Below are positions 35,865 to 44,747 of a stretch of 64,000 bases of DNA, piece by piece. The first letter of the stretch is position 1. Every line of letters begins with the position of its first letter. The position numbers and the translations under genes are program-made. Below the pieces are notes generated by a model. It was not told the DNA's origin and ran no database searches. It saw nothing but the letters and a program-made list of their open reading frames with translations. Origin of the DNA: Rhodopseudomonas boonkerdii (GTDB lineage: Bacteria; Pseudomonadota; Alphaproteobacteria; Rhizobiales; Xanthobacteraceae); contig NZ_CP036537.1 of assembly GCF_021184025.1 (NCBI RefSeq), positions 1,178,001 through 1,242,000 on the forward strand. The letters are read 5' to 3'.

Positions 35865-37946
35865 ATGTCGGACACGCAGGTTTCGCCGGTTGCGTCGAAA
35901 GGTCTCGATAACCCCCTTCTGAAGCCGTGGCAGACCCCGTTCGAGACCCCGCCCTTCGACGAGATCAAGCCGGAACATTTCATGCCGGCCTTCGAGCAGG
36001 CCTTTGCCGACCATGCCGGCGAGATCGCGGCCATCGTCAACGACCCGTCGGCTCCCGATTTCGCCAACACCATCACCGCGCTGGAGCGCGCCGGCAAGCT
36101 GCTGTCGAAGGTCGCGGCGGTGTTTTACGACCTCGTGTCGGCGCATTCCAATCCCGCGATCCTGGAGATCGACAAGGAGGTGTCGCTGCGGATGGCGCGG
36201 CACTGGTCGCCGATCATGATGAATGCGGTGCTGTTCGGCCGCATCGCGGCGTTGCGCGACAGGCGTGCCGACCTGCATCTCAAGCCCGAGCAGGAGCGCC
36301 TGCTGGAGCGGACCTATACGGGCTTTCACCGTGCCGGCGCCGGCCTCGACGATGCGGCCAAGGCGCGGATGGCGGAGATCAACGAACGTCTCGCCCATCT
36401 CGGCACTACCTTCGGCCACCATCTGCTTGGCGACGAGCAGGAGTGGTTCATGGAGCTCGGTGAGAACGACCGCGACGGGCTGAGCGAGAGTTTTGTCGCT
36501 GCGGCCAAGGCGGCCGCGGAAGAGCGTGGCATGGCCGGCAAGGCGATCGTCACCACCTCGCGCTCGTCCATGGAGCCGTTCCTGCAGAGCTCGACCCGGC
36601 GCGATCTGCGTGAGAGGGCCTACAAGGCCTTTATCCAGCGCGGCAACAACGGCAATGCGAACGACAACAACGCGACCATCGGAGAGATTTTGAAGCTGCG
36701 CGAGGAACGGGCGAAGCTCCTCGGCTATCCGACCTTCGCGGCCTATCGCCTGGAAGATTCCATGGCGAAGACGCCGGAGGCTGTCCGCAACCTGCTGGAG
36801 CGGGTCTGGAAACCGGCTCGTGCCCGCGCTCTGGCCGATCGCGATGCGCTGCAGGAGCTGATCGCGGAGGAGGGCGGCAATTTCAAACTCGCCGCCTGGG
36901 ACTGGCGTTACTATGCCGAGAAGCTGCGCCAGCGCCGCGCCAATTTCGACGATGCGGCGATCAAGCCCTATCTCGCGCTCGACAACATGATTGCCGCGCA
37001 ATTCGATGTGGCAACGAAACTGTTCGGCGTCACCTTCCACGAACGCAAGGATGTACCTGTCTGGCATCCCGACGTACGTGTCTGGGAGGTGAAGGATAGC
37101 AAGGGTGAGCACAAGGCGCTGTTCTATGGCGACTATTTCGCGCGGTCCTCGAAGCGCTCGGGCGCCTGGATGACCTCGCTGCGCGATCAGCAGAAGCTCG
37201 ACGGCGATACGGCGCCGCTGGTGCTCAATATCTGCAATTTCGCCAAGGGCACGAACGGTCAGCCGTCGCTGCTGTCACCGGACGATGCACGCACGCTGTT
37301 CCACGAATTCGGCCATGGATTGCACGGCATGCTGTCCAACGTGACCTATCCCTCATTGTCGGGAACCTCGGTCTTCACCGATTTCGTCGAGCTGCCGTCG
37401 CAGCTCTACGAGCACTGGCAGGAGCGGCCGGAAGTGCTGCAGCAATTCGCTCGGCACTACCAGACCGGCGAGCCGTTGCCGGACGACCTGCTCAAGCGCT
37501 TCATCGCTGCCCGTAAATTCAACCAGGGCTTCGCGACGGTGGAATTCGTGTCCTCCGCGTTGATCGACCTCGAATTCCATACCCAGCCGGCGTCGGCCTC
37601 CATCGATGTTGCGGCCTTCGAGAAGAAGGAGCTGGAAAAGATCGGCATGCCCGAGGAAATCGCGCTGCGGCACCGGCCCACGCAGTTCGCTCACATCTTC
37701 TCCGGCGACCATTATGCTTCGGGATATTACAGCTACATGTGGTCGGAAGTGATGGACGCCGATGCGTTCGGTGCCTTCGAGGAAGCCGGTAATATCTTCG
37801 ATCCTGCGACGGCCAGGCGGCTGCATGACGACATCTATTCGTCGGGTGGCTCGGTGGACCCGGAGGCGGCTTACATTGCGTTCCGCGGCCGCCCGCCGGA
37901 AGCCGATGCGTTGCTGCGACGGCGTGGTCTGCTGGACGCGGCGTGA
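35865..37946 (+). CDS. M3 family metallopeptidase (oligopeptidase A/dipeptidyl carboxypeptidase)
   Basis: The 693-residue zinc peptidase has the active site HEFGHGLH (about residue 490) and the downstream acidic ligand region (FTDFVELPSQLYEHW). It would degrade peptides of up to about 20 residues in the cytoplasm; no signal peptide is visible. Family members of this length are annotated as Dcp or PrlC and cannot be separated here. ATG 35865 has AGGA at six bases; ATG 35862 is adjacent. It is followed after 10 bases by the DUF1007 gene. Confidence 0.92.
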   Translation: MSDTQVSPVASKGLDNPLLKPWQTPFETPPFDEIKPEHFMPAFEQAFADHAGEIAAIVNDPSAPDFANTITALERAGKLLSKVAAVFYDLVSAHSNPAILEIDKEVSLRMARHWSPIMMNAVLFGRIAALRDRRADLHLKPEQERLLERTYTGFHRAGAGLDDAAKARMAEINERLAHLGTTFGHHLLGDEQEWFMELGENDRDGLSESFVAAAKAAAEERGMAGKAIVTTSRSSMEPFLQSSTRRDLRERAYKAFIQRGNNGNANDNNATIGEILKLREERAKLLGYPTFAAYRLEDSMAKTPEAVRNLLERVWKPARARALADRDALQELIAEEGGNFKLAAWDWRYYAEKLRQRRANFDDAAIKPYLALDNMIAAQFDVATKLFGVTFHERKDVPVWHPDVRVWEVKDSKGEHKALFYGDYFARSSKRSGAWMTSLRDQQKLDGDTAPLVLNICNFAKGTNGQPSLLSPDDARTLFHEFGHGLHGMLSNVTYPSLSGTSVFTDFVELPSQLYEHWQERPEVLQQFARHYQTGEPLPDDLLKRFIAARKFNQGFATVEFVSSALIDLEFHTQPASASIDVAAFEKKELEKIGMPEEIALRHRPTQFAHIFSGDHYASGYYSYMWSEVMDADAFGAFEEAGNIFDPATARRLHDDIYSSGGSVDPEAAYIAFRGRPPEADALLRRRGLLDAA

Positions 37947-37956
37947 GGTGCGAAAC

Positions 37957-38595
37957 GTGATTCGGAGCCTTCTCGGATTGCTCGCCATCGCGACCGTGTC
38001 TTTGAGCGGTATCGCCGCCGCGTCCGCGCATCCTCATGTCTTCGTCGCGGCGCGGAGCGAATTGCTCTATGCGCCGGATGGTACCATCACCGGCGTCCGC
38101 CACGCCTGGACGTTCGACGACATGTTCTCGACCTACGCGCTGCAGGGAATCCCAAGCAAGACGCCGGGCACCTATACGCGCGAGGAGCTGGCTCCGCTGG
38201 CCCAGACCAATGTGGAGTCGCTGAAGGAATATGCCTTCTTCACCTTCGCCAAGGCGGATGGCAAGAAGGAACGCTTCAACGATCCCATCGACTACTATCT
38301 GGAAAAGACTGACCTCGGTCTGACCCTGCATTTCACGCTGCCGTTCAAGACGCCGTTCAAGACCAAGAAGCTGGCGCTGGAAGTTTTCGATCCGTCCTTC
38401 TTCATCGACTTCAGTCTGGAGAAGAAGGACCCGATCAAGCTCGTCGGTGCGCCCGCCGCCTGCACGATGGGAATCCAGCGGCCGTCCGACGGCGCCGCCA
38501 AGGCGCAGACCATGAATGAAGACACCTTCATGAACGGCGAGAACAGCAATTTCGGCGCGATGTTCGCCAACAAGGTGACGGTGGACTGCCCATGA
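37957..38595 (+). CDS. DUF1007 periplasmic protein for nickel/cobalt transport
   Basis: The 212-residue protein has a signal peptide (cleavage near ASAHPHVFV, residue 24) and the DUF1007 domain. The mature start HPHVFVAARSE places histidines near the N-terminus, as expected for metal binding. DUF1007 genes usually precede NicO-type nickel/cobalt transporters, and here the two genes overlap by four bases (ATGA). The start is GTG 37957 with GAGG upstream. Confidence 0.85.
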   Translation: MIRSLLGLLAIATVSLSGIAAASAHPHVFVAARSELLYAPDGTITGVRHAWTFDDMFSTYALQGIPSKTPGTYTREELAPLAQTNVESLKEYAFFTFAKADGKKERFNDPIDYYLEKTDLGLTLHFTLPFKTPFKTKKLALEVFDPSFFIDFSLEKKDPIKLVGAPAACTMGIQRPSDGAAKAQTMNEDTFMNGENSNFGAMFANKVTVDCP

Positions 38596-39824
38596 GTTCG
38601 CATATCTCTCCACGTCCTGCCCAGGCTTGTCCCGGGCATCCAACTTTGGCTGCGCGTATCGGAAGATGGATGGCCGGGGCAGGCCCGGCCATGACGATGC
38701 TGTTGTGTGTGGGGCTTGTCACTGTTGTCATCGCCGACGCCTCGCTGCATCACGCCTTCGCGCAAAACCCGTTCGGTGCGCCCAAGGGCGCCGCGCCGGA
38801 CTCGCAGGTCGGCGGCATCGTCGGCTGGCTGCTGACCAAACAATCCGAATTCTATCGCGCGATCTCCACGACGATCCGCGCCGCCAAATCCGATGGCAGC
38901 GCGGTATGGACCCTGCTTGGCATCTCCTTCCTCTACGGCATCTTCCATGCCGCTGGTCCCGGTCATGGCAAGGCGGTGATCTCGTCCTATCTCGTCGCCA
39001 ATGAGGAGACGGCCAAACGCGGCATCGTGTTGTCTTTCGTCTCGGCGCTGATGCAAGCGCTGGTGGCCGTGCTGATCGTCGGCATCGGTGCGTGGCTGCT
39101 GAACGTGACAGCGCGGACCATGTGCAGCACCGAACGCGTGGTGGAGATCGCCAGCTACGGCCTGATCGCCGCCTTCGGCGCCCGACTGGTCTGGATCAAG
39201 GGGCGCGGTTTCTTCCGCGCGATCAGGCCCTCGCTCGGTGCGAGCGGTCCGCAACTGGCGGTGGCGCATGCATCCGCCCATGCGCACAGCCACACCCACG
39301 ATCACGGGCATGATCACCACCATCACCATGATCACGGCCATGCGCATGCCCATGCGGCTCATGCGGAAGCTCACTCTCACGCTCATACTCATCATGGTCA
39401 CGCCGACCACCATCATGCCCATGACGAGCACTGCGATCATTGTGGCCACTCCCATGGCCCGACGCCGGATCAGCTCGCCGGCCCCGGCGGCTGGGCGCGC
39501 GGGCTGTCGGCAGTGCTGACCGTCGGCATCCGGCCGTGTTCGGGGGCGATCCTTGTGCTGGTGTTCGCGCTGGCGCAGGGCCTGTTCTGGGCCGGCATTG
39601 CCGCTACGTTCGTGATGGGCCTCGGCACCGCCATTACCGTGGCCACCATCGCGGTCATCGCCGTTTCCGCCAAGGGCCTTGCCGCGCGCTTTGCCGGGAG
39701 CCGGGATGGTTCCGGCGCGCTGGTGATGCGCGGGATTGAACTGGGCGCCGCGGCTTTGGTGCTAGTGTTCGGCGTCGGCCTGCTGCTCGGCTATCTCGGC
39801 ACCGAACCCGTCAGGTGTTTCTAA
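38592..39824 (+). CDS. NicO/RcnA-type nickel/cobalt transporter
   Basis: This 410-residue membrane protein has the HAAGPGHGKAVISSYL motif of the NicO family, a long His-rich cytoplasmic loop (about residues 225-300) and the later motif SAVLTVGIRPCSGAILVL. It would move nickel or cobalt; direction cannot be told. The N-terminal 36 residues are encoded by a dispersed repeat (see the repeat entry). ATG 38592 is coupled to the DUF1007 stop; ATG 38691 (MTMLLCVGL) is an alternative after the repeat. Confidence 0.85.
   Translation: MSSHISPRPAQACPGHPTLAARIGRWMAGAGPAMTMLLCVGLVTVVIADASLHHAFAQNPFGAPKGAAPDSQVGGIVGWLLTKQSEFYRAISTTIRAAKSDGSAVWTLLGISFLYGIFHAAGPGHGKAVISSYLVANEETAKRGIVLSFVSALMQALVAVLIVGIGAWLLNVTARTMCSTERVVEIASYGLIAAFGARLVWIKGRGFFRAIRPSLGASGPQLAVAHASAHAHSHTHDHGHDHHHHHDHGHAHAHAAHAEAHSHAHTHHGHADHHHAHDEHCDHCGHSHGPTPDQLAGPGGWARGLSAVLTVGIRPCSGAILVLVFALAQGLFWAGIAATFVMGLGTAITVATIAVIAVSAKGLAARFAGSRDGSGALVMRGIELGAAALVLVFGVGLLLGYLGTEPVRCF
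38610..38698. repeat. Dispersed palindromic repeat inside the NicO gene start
   Basis: The element has inverted pairs such as CCAGGCTTGTCCCGGGCATCC and GGCCGGGGCAGGCCCGGCCATGA arms. It is the bradyrhizobial type that often encodes PGHP or WMPGTSPGMT-like frames. Here it is in frame with the transporter start. Confidence 0.6.
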
Positions 39825-39862
39825 TTGACAAGCCCGGGCCAAAGCGCGAAGCCAGCGGCATC

Positions 39863-40900
39863 ATGACCGACGCTGTTCCCCTCGAGAAAACGCCGCCCGT
39901 CGCTGCTGCGCTGCCGGAGCGTGTCGGCGTGCTGCTCGTCAATCTCGGCACGCCCGACACCGCCGATGCCAGAGGCGTTCGCGTCTATCTCAAGGAATTC
40001 CTGTCCGACGCCCGGGTGATCGAGGATCAGGGGCTGATCTGGAAGCTGGTGCTGAACGGCATCATCCTGAACACGCGGCCGCGCAAGAAGGCGCTCGACT
40101 ACCAGAAGATCTGGAACACCGAGAAGAACGAGTCGCCGCTGAAGACGATTACGCGCGCGCAGTCCGAAAAGCTGGCGGCGTCGCTCGGCGACCACTCCCA
40201 TCTCGTGGTGGATTGGGCGATGCGTTACGGCAATCCGTCGATGCGCGACCGTATCAATGCGCTCGCCGCGCAGGGTTGTGATCGCATCCTCGTGGTGCCG
40301 CTCTACCCGCAATATTCGGCGGCGACATCGGCGACGGTCTGCGACCAGGCGTTCCGCGTGCTCGCCGAGATGCGCGCCCAGCCGACACTGCGGGTGACGC
40401 CGCCCTACTACGTCGATGCCACCTATATCGATGCGCTCGCGATCTCCATCGAGAAACATCTGGCGACACTCGACTTCACGCCGGAGATGATCGTGGCTTC
40501 ATTCCACGGCATGCCGCAAAAATACATCGACAAGGGCGATCCCTATCAGACGCAATGCGTCGCCACCACCGAAGCACTCCGCGAGCGGCTCGGACCGAAA
40601 GCGCCAAAACTTCTGTTGACCTTCCAGTCGCGCTTCGGTTTCGACGAGTGGCTTCAGCCCTATACGGACAAGACCATCGAACAGCTCGCCAGGGATGGCG
40701 TGAAGCGCCTCGCGGTGGTGATGCCGGGCTTCTCGGCGGATTGCCTGGAAACCCTCGAGGAAATCGCGCAGGAAAACTGCGAGATCTTCCTGCACAATGG
40801 TGGCGAGAAATTCTCCGCGATCCCGTGCCTGAATGACAGCGACGAGGGCATGGATGTGATCCGCCAGCTGGTGCTCCGCGAATTGCAGGGTTGGATCTAG
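39863..40900 (+). CDS. hemH: Ferrochelatase
   Basis: The 345-residue enzyme inserts ferrous iron into protoporphyrin IX, the last step of heme synthesis. Landmarks are VLLVNLGTPD, ILVVPLYPQYSAATSATV, the active histidine in ASFHGMPQKYIDKGDPY and VVMPGFSADCLETLEEI. The start is ATG 39863. It follows the transporter gene by 38 bases and may be read through from it. A REP element lies after its stop. Confidence 0.95.
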   Translation: MTDAVPLEKTPPVAAALPERVGVLLVNLGTPDTADARGVRVYLKEFLSDARVIEDQGLIWKLVLNGIILNTRPRKKALDYQKIWNTEKNESPLKTITRAQSEKLAASLGDHSHLVVDWAMRYGNPSMRDRINALAAQGCDRILVVPLYPQYSAATSATVCDQAFRVLAEMRAQPTLRVTPPYYVDATYIDALAISIEKHLATLDFTPEMIVASFHGMPQKYIDKGDPYQTQCVATTEALRERLGPKAPKLLLTFQSRFGFDEWLQPYTDKTIEQLARDGVKRLAVVMPGFSADCLETLEEIAQENCEIFLHNGGEKFSAIPCLNDSDEGMDVIRQLVLRELQGWI

Positions 40901-40909
40901 TACACTCTA

Positions 40910-41016
40910 CTCATCCTGAGGAGCCGCGAAGCGGCGTCTCGAAGGATGACCGTGGCCTCGGCGCCAAGCCAGCTCATGGTTCGAGACGCGGCTGTTCGCC
41001 GCTCCTCACCATGAGG
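40910..41016 (-). repeat. REP-like palindromic repeat, copy 5 (inverted)
   Basis: An inverted copy that starts CTCATCCTGAGGAGCCGCG and ends GCTCCTCACCATGAGG, after hemH. Confidence 0.85.
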
Positions 41017-41132
41017 GGCTGAGACGTATGAGGTCCCTCGCTTTTCCTCGCGTCGAACCTTAAAATCTCCGTGAACGACAAAACAGCGGGACGCGATGCT
41101 TCGCGCGTCCATTTTGCCGCAGGGAGACACCG

Positions 41133-42113
41133 ATGTCCGGTTTTGATATTTTTGCCATTGCCATTGCACTGCTCATCATCTTCACGCTGTTCGCTGGCGT
41201 GAAAACAGTGCCGCAAGGTTTTGACTGGACCATCGAGCGTTTCGGCAAGTTCACCCGCACGCTGTCGCCCGGCCTCAATCTTATCATTCCCTATTTCGAC
41301 CGTGTTGGCCGCAAGGTGAACATGATGGAACAGGTGATCGACATCCCCGAACAGGAAGTCATCACCGCGGACAACGCGACTGTGGGCGTTGACGGCGTCG
41401 CCTTCTTCCAGGTGTTCGATGCCGCCAAGGCGAGCTACGAGGTCTCCAACCTGCATCAGGCGATTGTCGTTCTGACCATGACCAATATCCGCTCGGTGAT
41501 GGGCTCGATGGATCTCGACAAGATGTTGTCGCATCGCGACGAGATCAATGAGCGCCTGCTGCGCGTGGTCGATGCTGCCGTGGCGCCGTGGGGCATCAAG
41601 GTCAATCGTATTGAAATCAAGGATATCGCGCCGCCCGCCGACCTCGTCGAGGCGATGGGCCGGCAGATGAAGGCCGAGCGCGTCAAGCGCGCCGACATTC
41701 TGCAGGCCGAAGGCCAACGGCAGTCGGAAATTCTCCGTGCGGAAGGCGCGAAACAAGCGCAGATTCTGCAGGCCGAGGGCCGCCGCGAAGCCGCTTTCCG
41801 CGATGCCGAAGCGCGCGAGCGCGGCGCCGAGGCTGAAGCCAAGGCAACGCAGATGGTGTCGGAAGCGATCGGCCGTGGTGACGTCGCAGCGCTGAACTAC
41901 TTCATCGCGGACAAATACATTAAGGCATTCGGCCAGCTCGCGGAATCGCCGAACCAGAAGGTCATCATGCTGCCATTGGAGGCTACCTCCATGCTTAGCT
42001 CGTTGGCCGGCATCGGGGAAATCGCCAAGGCGACCTTCGGTGAGCAGGCCGCTGCCGCGCAGGCTGCGCGTCGCACCGGCTCGGTCCCGCCGACCACACC
42101 GCCGCGCAGCTAA
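41133..42113 (+). CDS. Stomatin-like SPFH/Band 7 protein (paraslipin)
   Basis: The 326-residue protein has one N-terminal membrane helix, an SPFH domain and an alanine/glutamate-rich coiled coil (about residues 175-250). The match to QmcA/paraslipins is seen in [23 protein letters not shown] and [20 protein letters not shown]. It probably builds membrane microdomains and controls membrane protease or quality control with the NfeD protein encoded 12 bases downstream. Confidence 0.92.
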   Translation: MSGFDIFAIAIALLIIFTLFAGVKTVPQGFDWTIERFGKFTRTLSPGLNLIIPYFDRVGRKVNMMEQVIDIPEQEVITADNATVGVDGVAFFQVFDAAKASYEVSNLHQAIVVLTMTNIRSVMGSMDLDKMLSHRDEINERLLRVVDAAVAPWGIKVNRIEIKDIAPPADLVEAMGRQMKAERVKRADILQAEGQRQSEILRAEGAKQAQILQAEGRREAAFRDAEARERGAEAEAKATQMVSEAIGRGDVAALNYFIADKYIKAFGQLAESPNQKVIMLPLEATSMLSSLAGIGEIAKATFGEQAAAAQAARRTGSVPPTTPPRS

Positions 42114-42125
42114 AGGTATCACGCC

Positions 42126-42569
42126 ATGGCAGAGATGTTCGTCACCCTCGGCACCTGGAATTGGCTGATCCTCGGTGTGCTGCTGATGGCGCTGGAGCTG
42201 CTGGCGCCGGGCATCTTCCTGTTCTGGCTCGGCCTCGCGGCGTTTCTGGTCGGGATGCTGTCCTTCATCATTACGCCGGGCTGGCAGCTGCAGATGCTGC
42301 TCTTCGCGCTGTTCGCCGCTGCTGCAGTGCCGGTCTGGCGCCGCGTCGCGCAGCAAAAGCCTGGCGCCAATCCGAATCCGTTTCTCAACAAGCGCACCGA
42401 CGCCATGATCGGCCGGGTCTGCACGCTCGACCGTCCCATCGTTGATGGCTCAGGCATCGTGCGGATCGACGACACCGTCTGGCGCGTCAGCGGCCCCGAC
42501 CTGCCAGCCGGGACGAAGGTGAAGATCGTGAAGGCGGATGGCGCGAGCCTGACCGTGGATGTGGCCTGA
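42126..42569 (+). CDS. NfeD-family membrane protein
   Basis: This 147-residue short NfeD protein has two or three membrane helices and a C-terminal OB-fold domain (GRVCTLDRPIVDGSGIVRIDDTVWRV). NfeD partners work with stomatin-like proteins; the upstream paraslipin gene is only 12 bases away, so they are one operon. It ends one base before the convergent HxlR gene. Length is normal for the short form without a protease domain. Confidence 0.88.
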   Translation: MAEMFVTLGTWNWLILGVLLMALELLAPGIFLFWLGLAAFLVGMLSFIITPGWQLQMLLFALFAAAAVPVWRRVAQQKPGANPNPFLNKRTDAMIGRVCTLDRPIVDGSGIVRIDDTVWRVSGPDLPAGTKVKIVKADGASLTVDVA

Positions 42570-42908
42570 CTATCGCTCCTGCGACTTCCGCCAGCGTTCG
42601 GCAAAGTGGTGAAGAGGCAGAAACGTCGCAAGCAATTCCTGTCCGATCTCCGTCAATCGATAGCCACTGCCCGATTGCAGTTCGACCAACCCGGCTTGCC
42701 GGAGTTCTGCCAGTCGTGTTTGCAGAACGGTCGGTGAGGCGTCGTCGCATAATTCGCGGAGAGACCGTGAAGTCTGGGTGCTCTCCCGCAATTCCCAGAT
42801 GATCCGGAGCGTCCAGCGACGGCCGAGCAAATCGAGCAGAGCCATGATCGGCTTGCCTGTTGTCGAACCGCGAACGGCTTTTTGGTTCTTCGGGAGAATT
42901 TCCGTCAT
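42570..42908 (-). CDS. HxlR-type transcriptional regulator
   Basis: This 112-residue winged-helix regulator has the HxlR layout: ALLDLLGRRWTLRIIWEL, a recognition helix in SPTVLQTRLAEL and a wing (SGSGYRLTEIGQEL). There is no N-terminal redox cysteine of the YodB or HypR kind. It is divergent from a carboxymuconolactone-decarboxylase-like gene and most likely controls it through the four half-sites between them. The ligand is unknown. Confidence 0.88.
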   Translation of the reverse strand: MTEILPKNQKAVRGSTTGKPIMALLDLLGRRWTLRIIWELRESTQTSRSLRELCDDASPTVLQTRLAELRQAGLVELQSGSGYRLTEIGQELLATFLPLHHFAERWRKSQER

Positions 42909-42926
42909 CGAAGCCTCTTGTCAGGC

Positions 42927-42965
42927 GCTACAGAAAATGTAGCATTCTGCTACAATATTTGTAGC
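42927..42965. promoter_or_regulatory. Operator of four alternating half-sites between HxlR and CMD genes
   Basis: GCTACA (42927), TGTAGC (42938), GCTACA (42949), TGTAGC (42960) alternate with an exact 11-base period. The central two make a TGTAGCA-TTC-TGCTACA palindrome. It fills most of the 70-base divergent promoter region. Confidence 0.75.
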
Positions 42966-42978
42966 ATGGAGATGGCCG

Positions 42979-43518
42979 ATGTCACGCGTAGAACCGCTGC
43001 AGCCTCCGTATGATGCTGAAACCCAGACTCAATTCGATGCGATCATGCGCGGCGCGCCTCCGCTCGTCCTGTTTCGCGTCCTTGCCGCCCAACCACGAGC
43101 GTGGAGAAAGTTCCGCAATGCGGCTCTGCTCGATCCCGGGCCGCTGTCTTTGCGCGAGCGAGAGATCGTCATCGACAGGACCTGCGCCCTGACGGGATGC
43201 GAGTACGAATGGGGTGTCCACATCGCGATTTTCGCGAAGGCAGCGAAACTGTCGGACGAGGAGATCCGGGCAACTGTCGATGGCGGCGCCGATGCTGCGT
43301 GTTGGTCGGCAGCTGAGCGAGTTCTGATCGAAGCTGTCGATGCCTTGCATTATACGGCGACGTTGAGCGAGGCAGAGTTTGGCAATCTGCGCGCTAGCTT
43401 TAGTGAGGCGCAGATTCTCGAGCTGATGATGCTCTGCGGCTTCTATCGCACGGTGTCGTATATCGCGAATGGCCTCGACCTTCCGTTGGAAACGAAGGGA
43501 GCGAGGTTTCCGCGGTAG
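42979..43518 (+). CDS. Carboxymuconolactone decarboxylase (AhpD-like) family protein
   Basis: The 179-residue protein has the CMD/AhpD fold signature CALTGCEYEWGVHIAIFAKAAKLS near residues 70-93, with two cysteines and a catalytic-site histidine. Members range from gamma-carboxymuconolactone decarboxylases to peroxidase-like AhpD; the substrate is not evident. ATG 42979 has GGAG at seven bases. HxlR control suggests response to a reactive aldehyde, quinone or peroxide, but this is inference. Confidence 0.82.
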   Translation: MSRVEPLQPPYDAETQTQFDAIMRGAPPLVLFRVLAAQPRAWRKFRNAALLDPGPLSLREREIVIDRTCALTGCEYEWGVHIAIFAKAAKLSDEEIRATVDGGADAACWSAAERVLIEAVDALHYTATLSEAEFGNLRASFSEAQILELMMLCGFYRTVSYIANGLDLPLETKGARFPR

Positions 43519-43536
43519 CGGTGTCGAGCTGCCAAC

Positions 43537-44544
43537 TTACGCCACGCCCGCGCGCAGCAAATCGTGCAAATGCACAATCCCGACCGGCTTCCGGCCATCG
43601 GTCACCAGCAGCGCGGTGATCTTTGCCGCATTCAGAATCTCCAGCGCCTCTCCGGCGAGCAGGTCGCGGCTGATGGTCTTGGGATTCTTCGTCATCACTT
43701 CGTCGACCGATACCGTTATCAGGTCGGCGCGCATGTGACGGCGGAGATCGCCGTCGGTGACGATGCCGACCACGTGGCCACTGCCGTCGACGATGCCGAC
43801 ACAGCCAAAACCCTTCGCCGACATCTCTACCAGAGCATCCGACATCTTGGTGCCGAGCGGCTTCAGCGGCACGGCGTCGCCCTGATGCATGAGGTCGCGG
43901 GTGTATTTGAGGAGGGCGCCGAGCTTGCCGCCCGGATGCAACACGCTGAAATCGCGGGACGTGAAACCGCGGCCCTCCAGCAATGCGATCGCCAGCGCGT
44001 CGCCCATGGCCAGCATCATCAGCGATGATGTCGAGGGCGCGAGATTGTGTGGGCAGGCCTCGCGCGCTTTCGGCAGCGTCAACGCGATATCGGCGGCCTG
44101 CGCCAGCGTCGAGCCGGCTTCGGAGGTCATCGCGATCAGACCGATGCTGAAGCGGGTCGCGTAGGTGATGAGATTCTTCATCTCCGGCTGCTCGCCGGAC
44201 CACGACATCGCCAGGATGACGTCATCTGCGGTGATCATGCCAAGATCGCCATGGCTGGCTTCGGCAGCATGGACGAAGAAAGCCGGTGTACCGGTCGAGG
44301 CAAAGGTCGCGGCGATCTTGCGGCCGATATGACCGGACTTGCCGAGGCCGGTGATGATCAGGCGGCCCTTGGCGCTGCGAATCAGATCTGCGGCAGCCGC
44401 GAAGGCCGGGCCGAGATCGGCCTGCAATGCGGTGGCGAGCGCGGTCACGCCGCTGGCTTCCGCTTCCAGCGTGCGCAGCGCCGAGGCGATGGCCTCGCTG
44501 GCCTGATCGCTCATGGTTGAAGTGGGGGTTTTGGAAAGCGCCAT
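43537..44544 (-). CDS. kdsD: Arabinose-5-phosphate isomerase (KpsF/GutQ)
   Basis: The 335-residue protein has an SIS domain (residues about 50-180, GLGKSGHIGRKIA and MSWSGEQPEM) and a tandem CBS domain at the C-terminus. It would interconvert ribulose-5-P and arabinose-5-P for KDO synthesis in lipopolysaccharide. ATG 44544 (MALSKTPTS) is a plausible start; the family alignment begins near residue 15. It is divergent from the outer-membrane barrel gene. Confidence 0.9.
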   Translation of the reverse strand: MALSKTPTSTMSDQASEAIASALRTLEAEASGVTALATALQADLGPAFAAAADLIRSAKGRLIITGLGKSGHIGRKIAATFASTGTPAFFVHAAEASHGDLGMITADDVILAMSWSGEQPEMKNLITYATRFSIGLIAMTSEAGSTLAQAADIALTLPKAREACPHNLAPSTSSLMMLAMGDALAIALLEGRGFTSRDFSVLHPGGKLGALLKYTRDLMHQGDAVPLKPLGTKMSDALVEMSAKGFGCVGIVDGSGHVVGIVTDGDLRRHMRADLITVSVDEVMTKNPKTISRDLLAGEALEILNAAKITALLVTDGRKPVGIVHLHDLLRAGVA

Positions 44545-44747
44545 TGGTCGTGTCCTGCGGCTGGTCCGCCAGCCATTTGATAGCCGTCCTTTAGCACGCT
44601 GCGGTGCTGGAAGCGAAACGCCGGGCGGGTATCTCAACTGCCCATTAACCATAACGGTTTTAACTCCCTTAACCATGAGTTGTCGCCCGGCTGCCCGCCG
44701 CGGATGGCGACGAAATTGTCCAAGTTTTTGATGGCGTTGGAGTTTTT

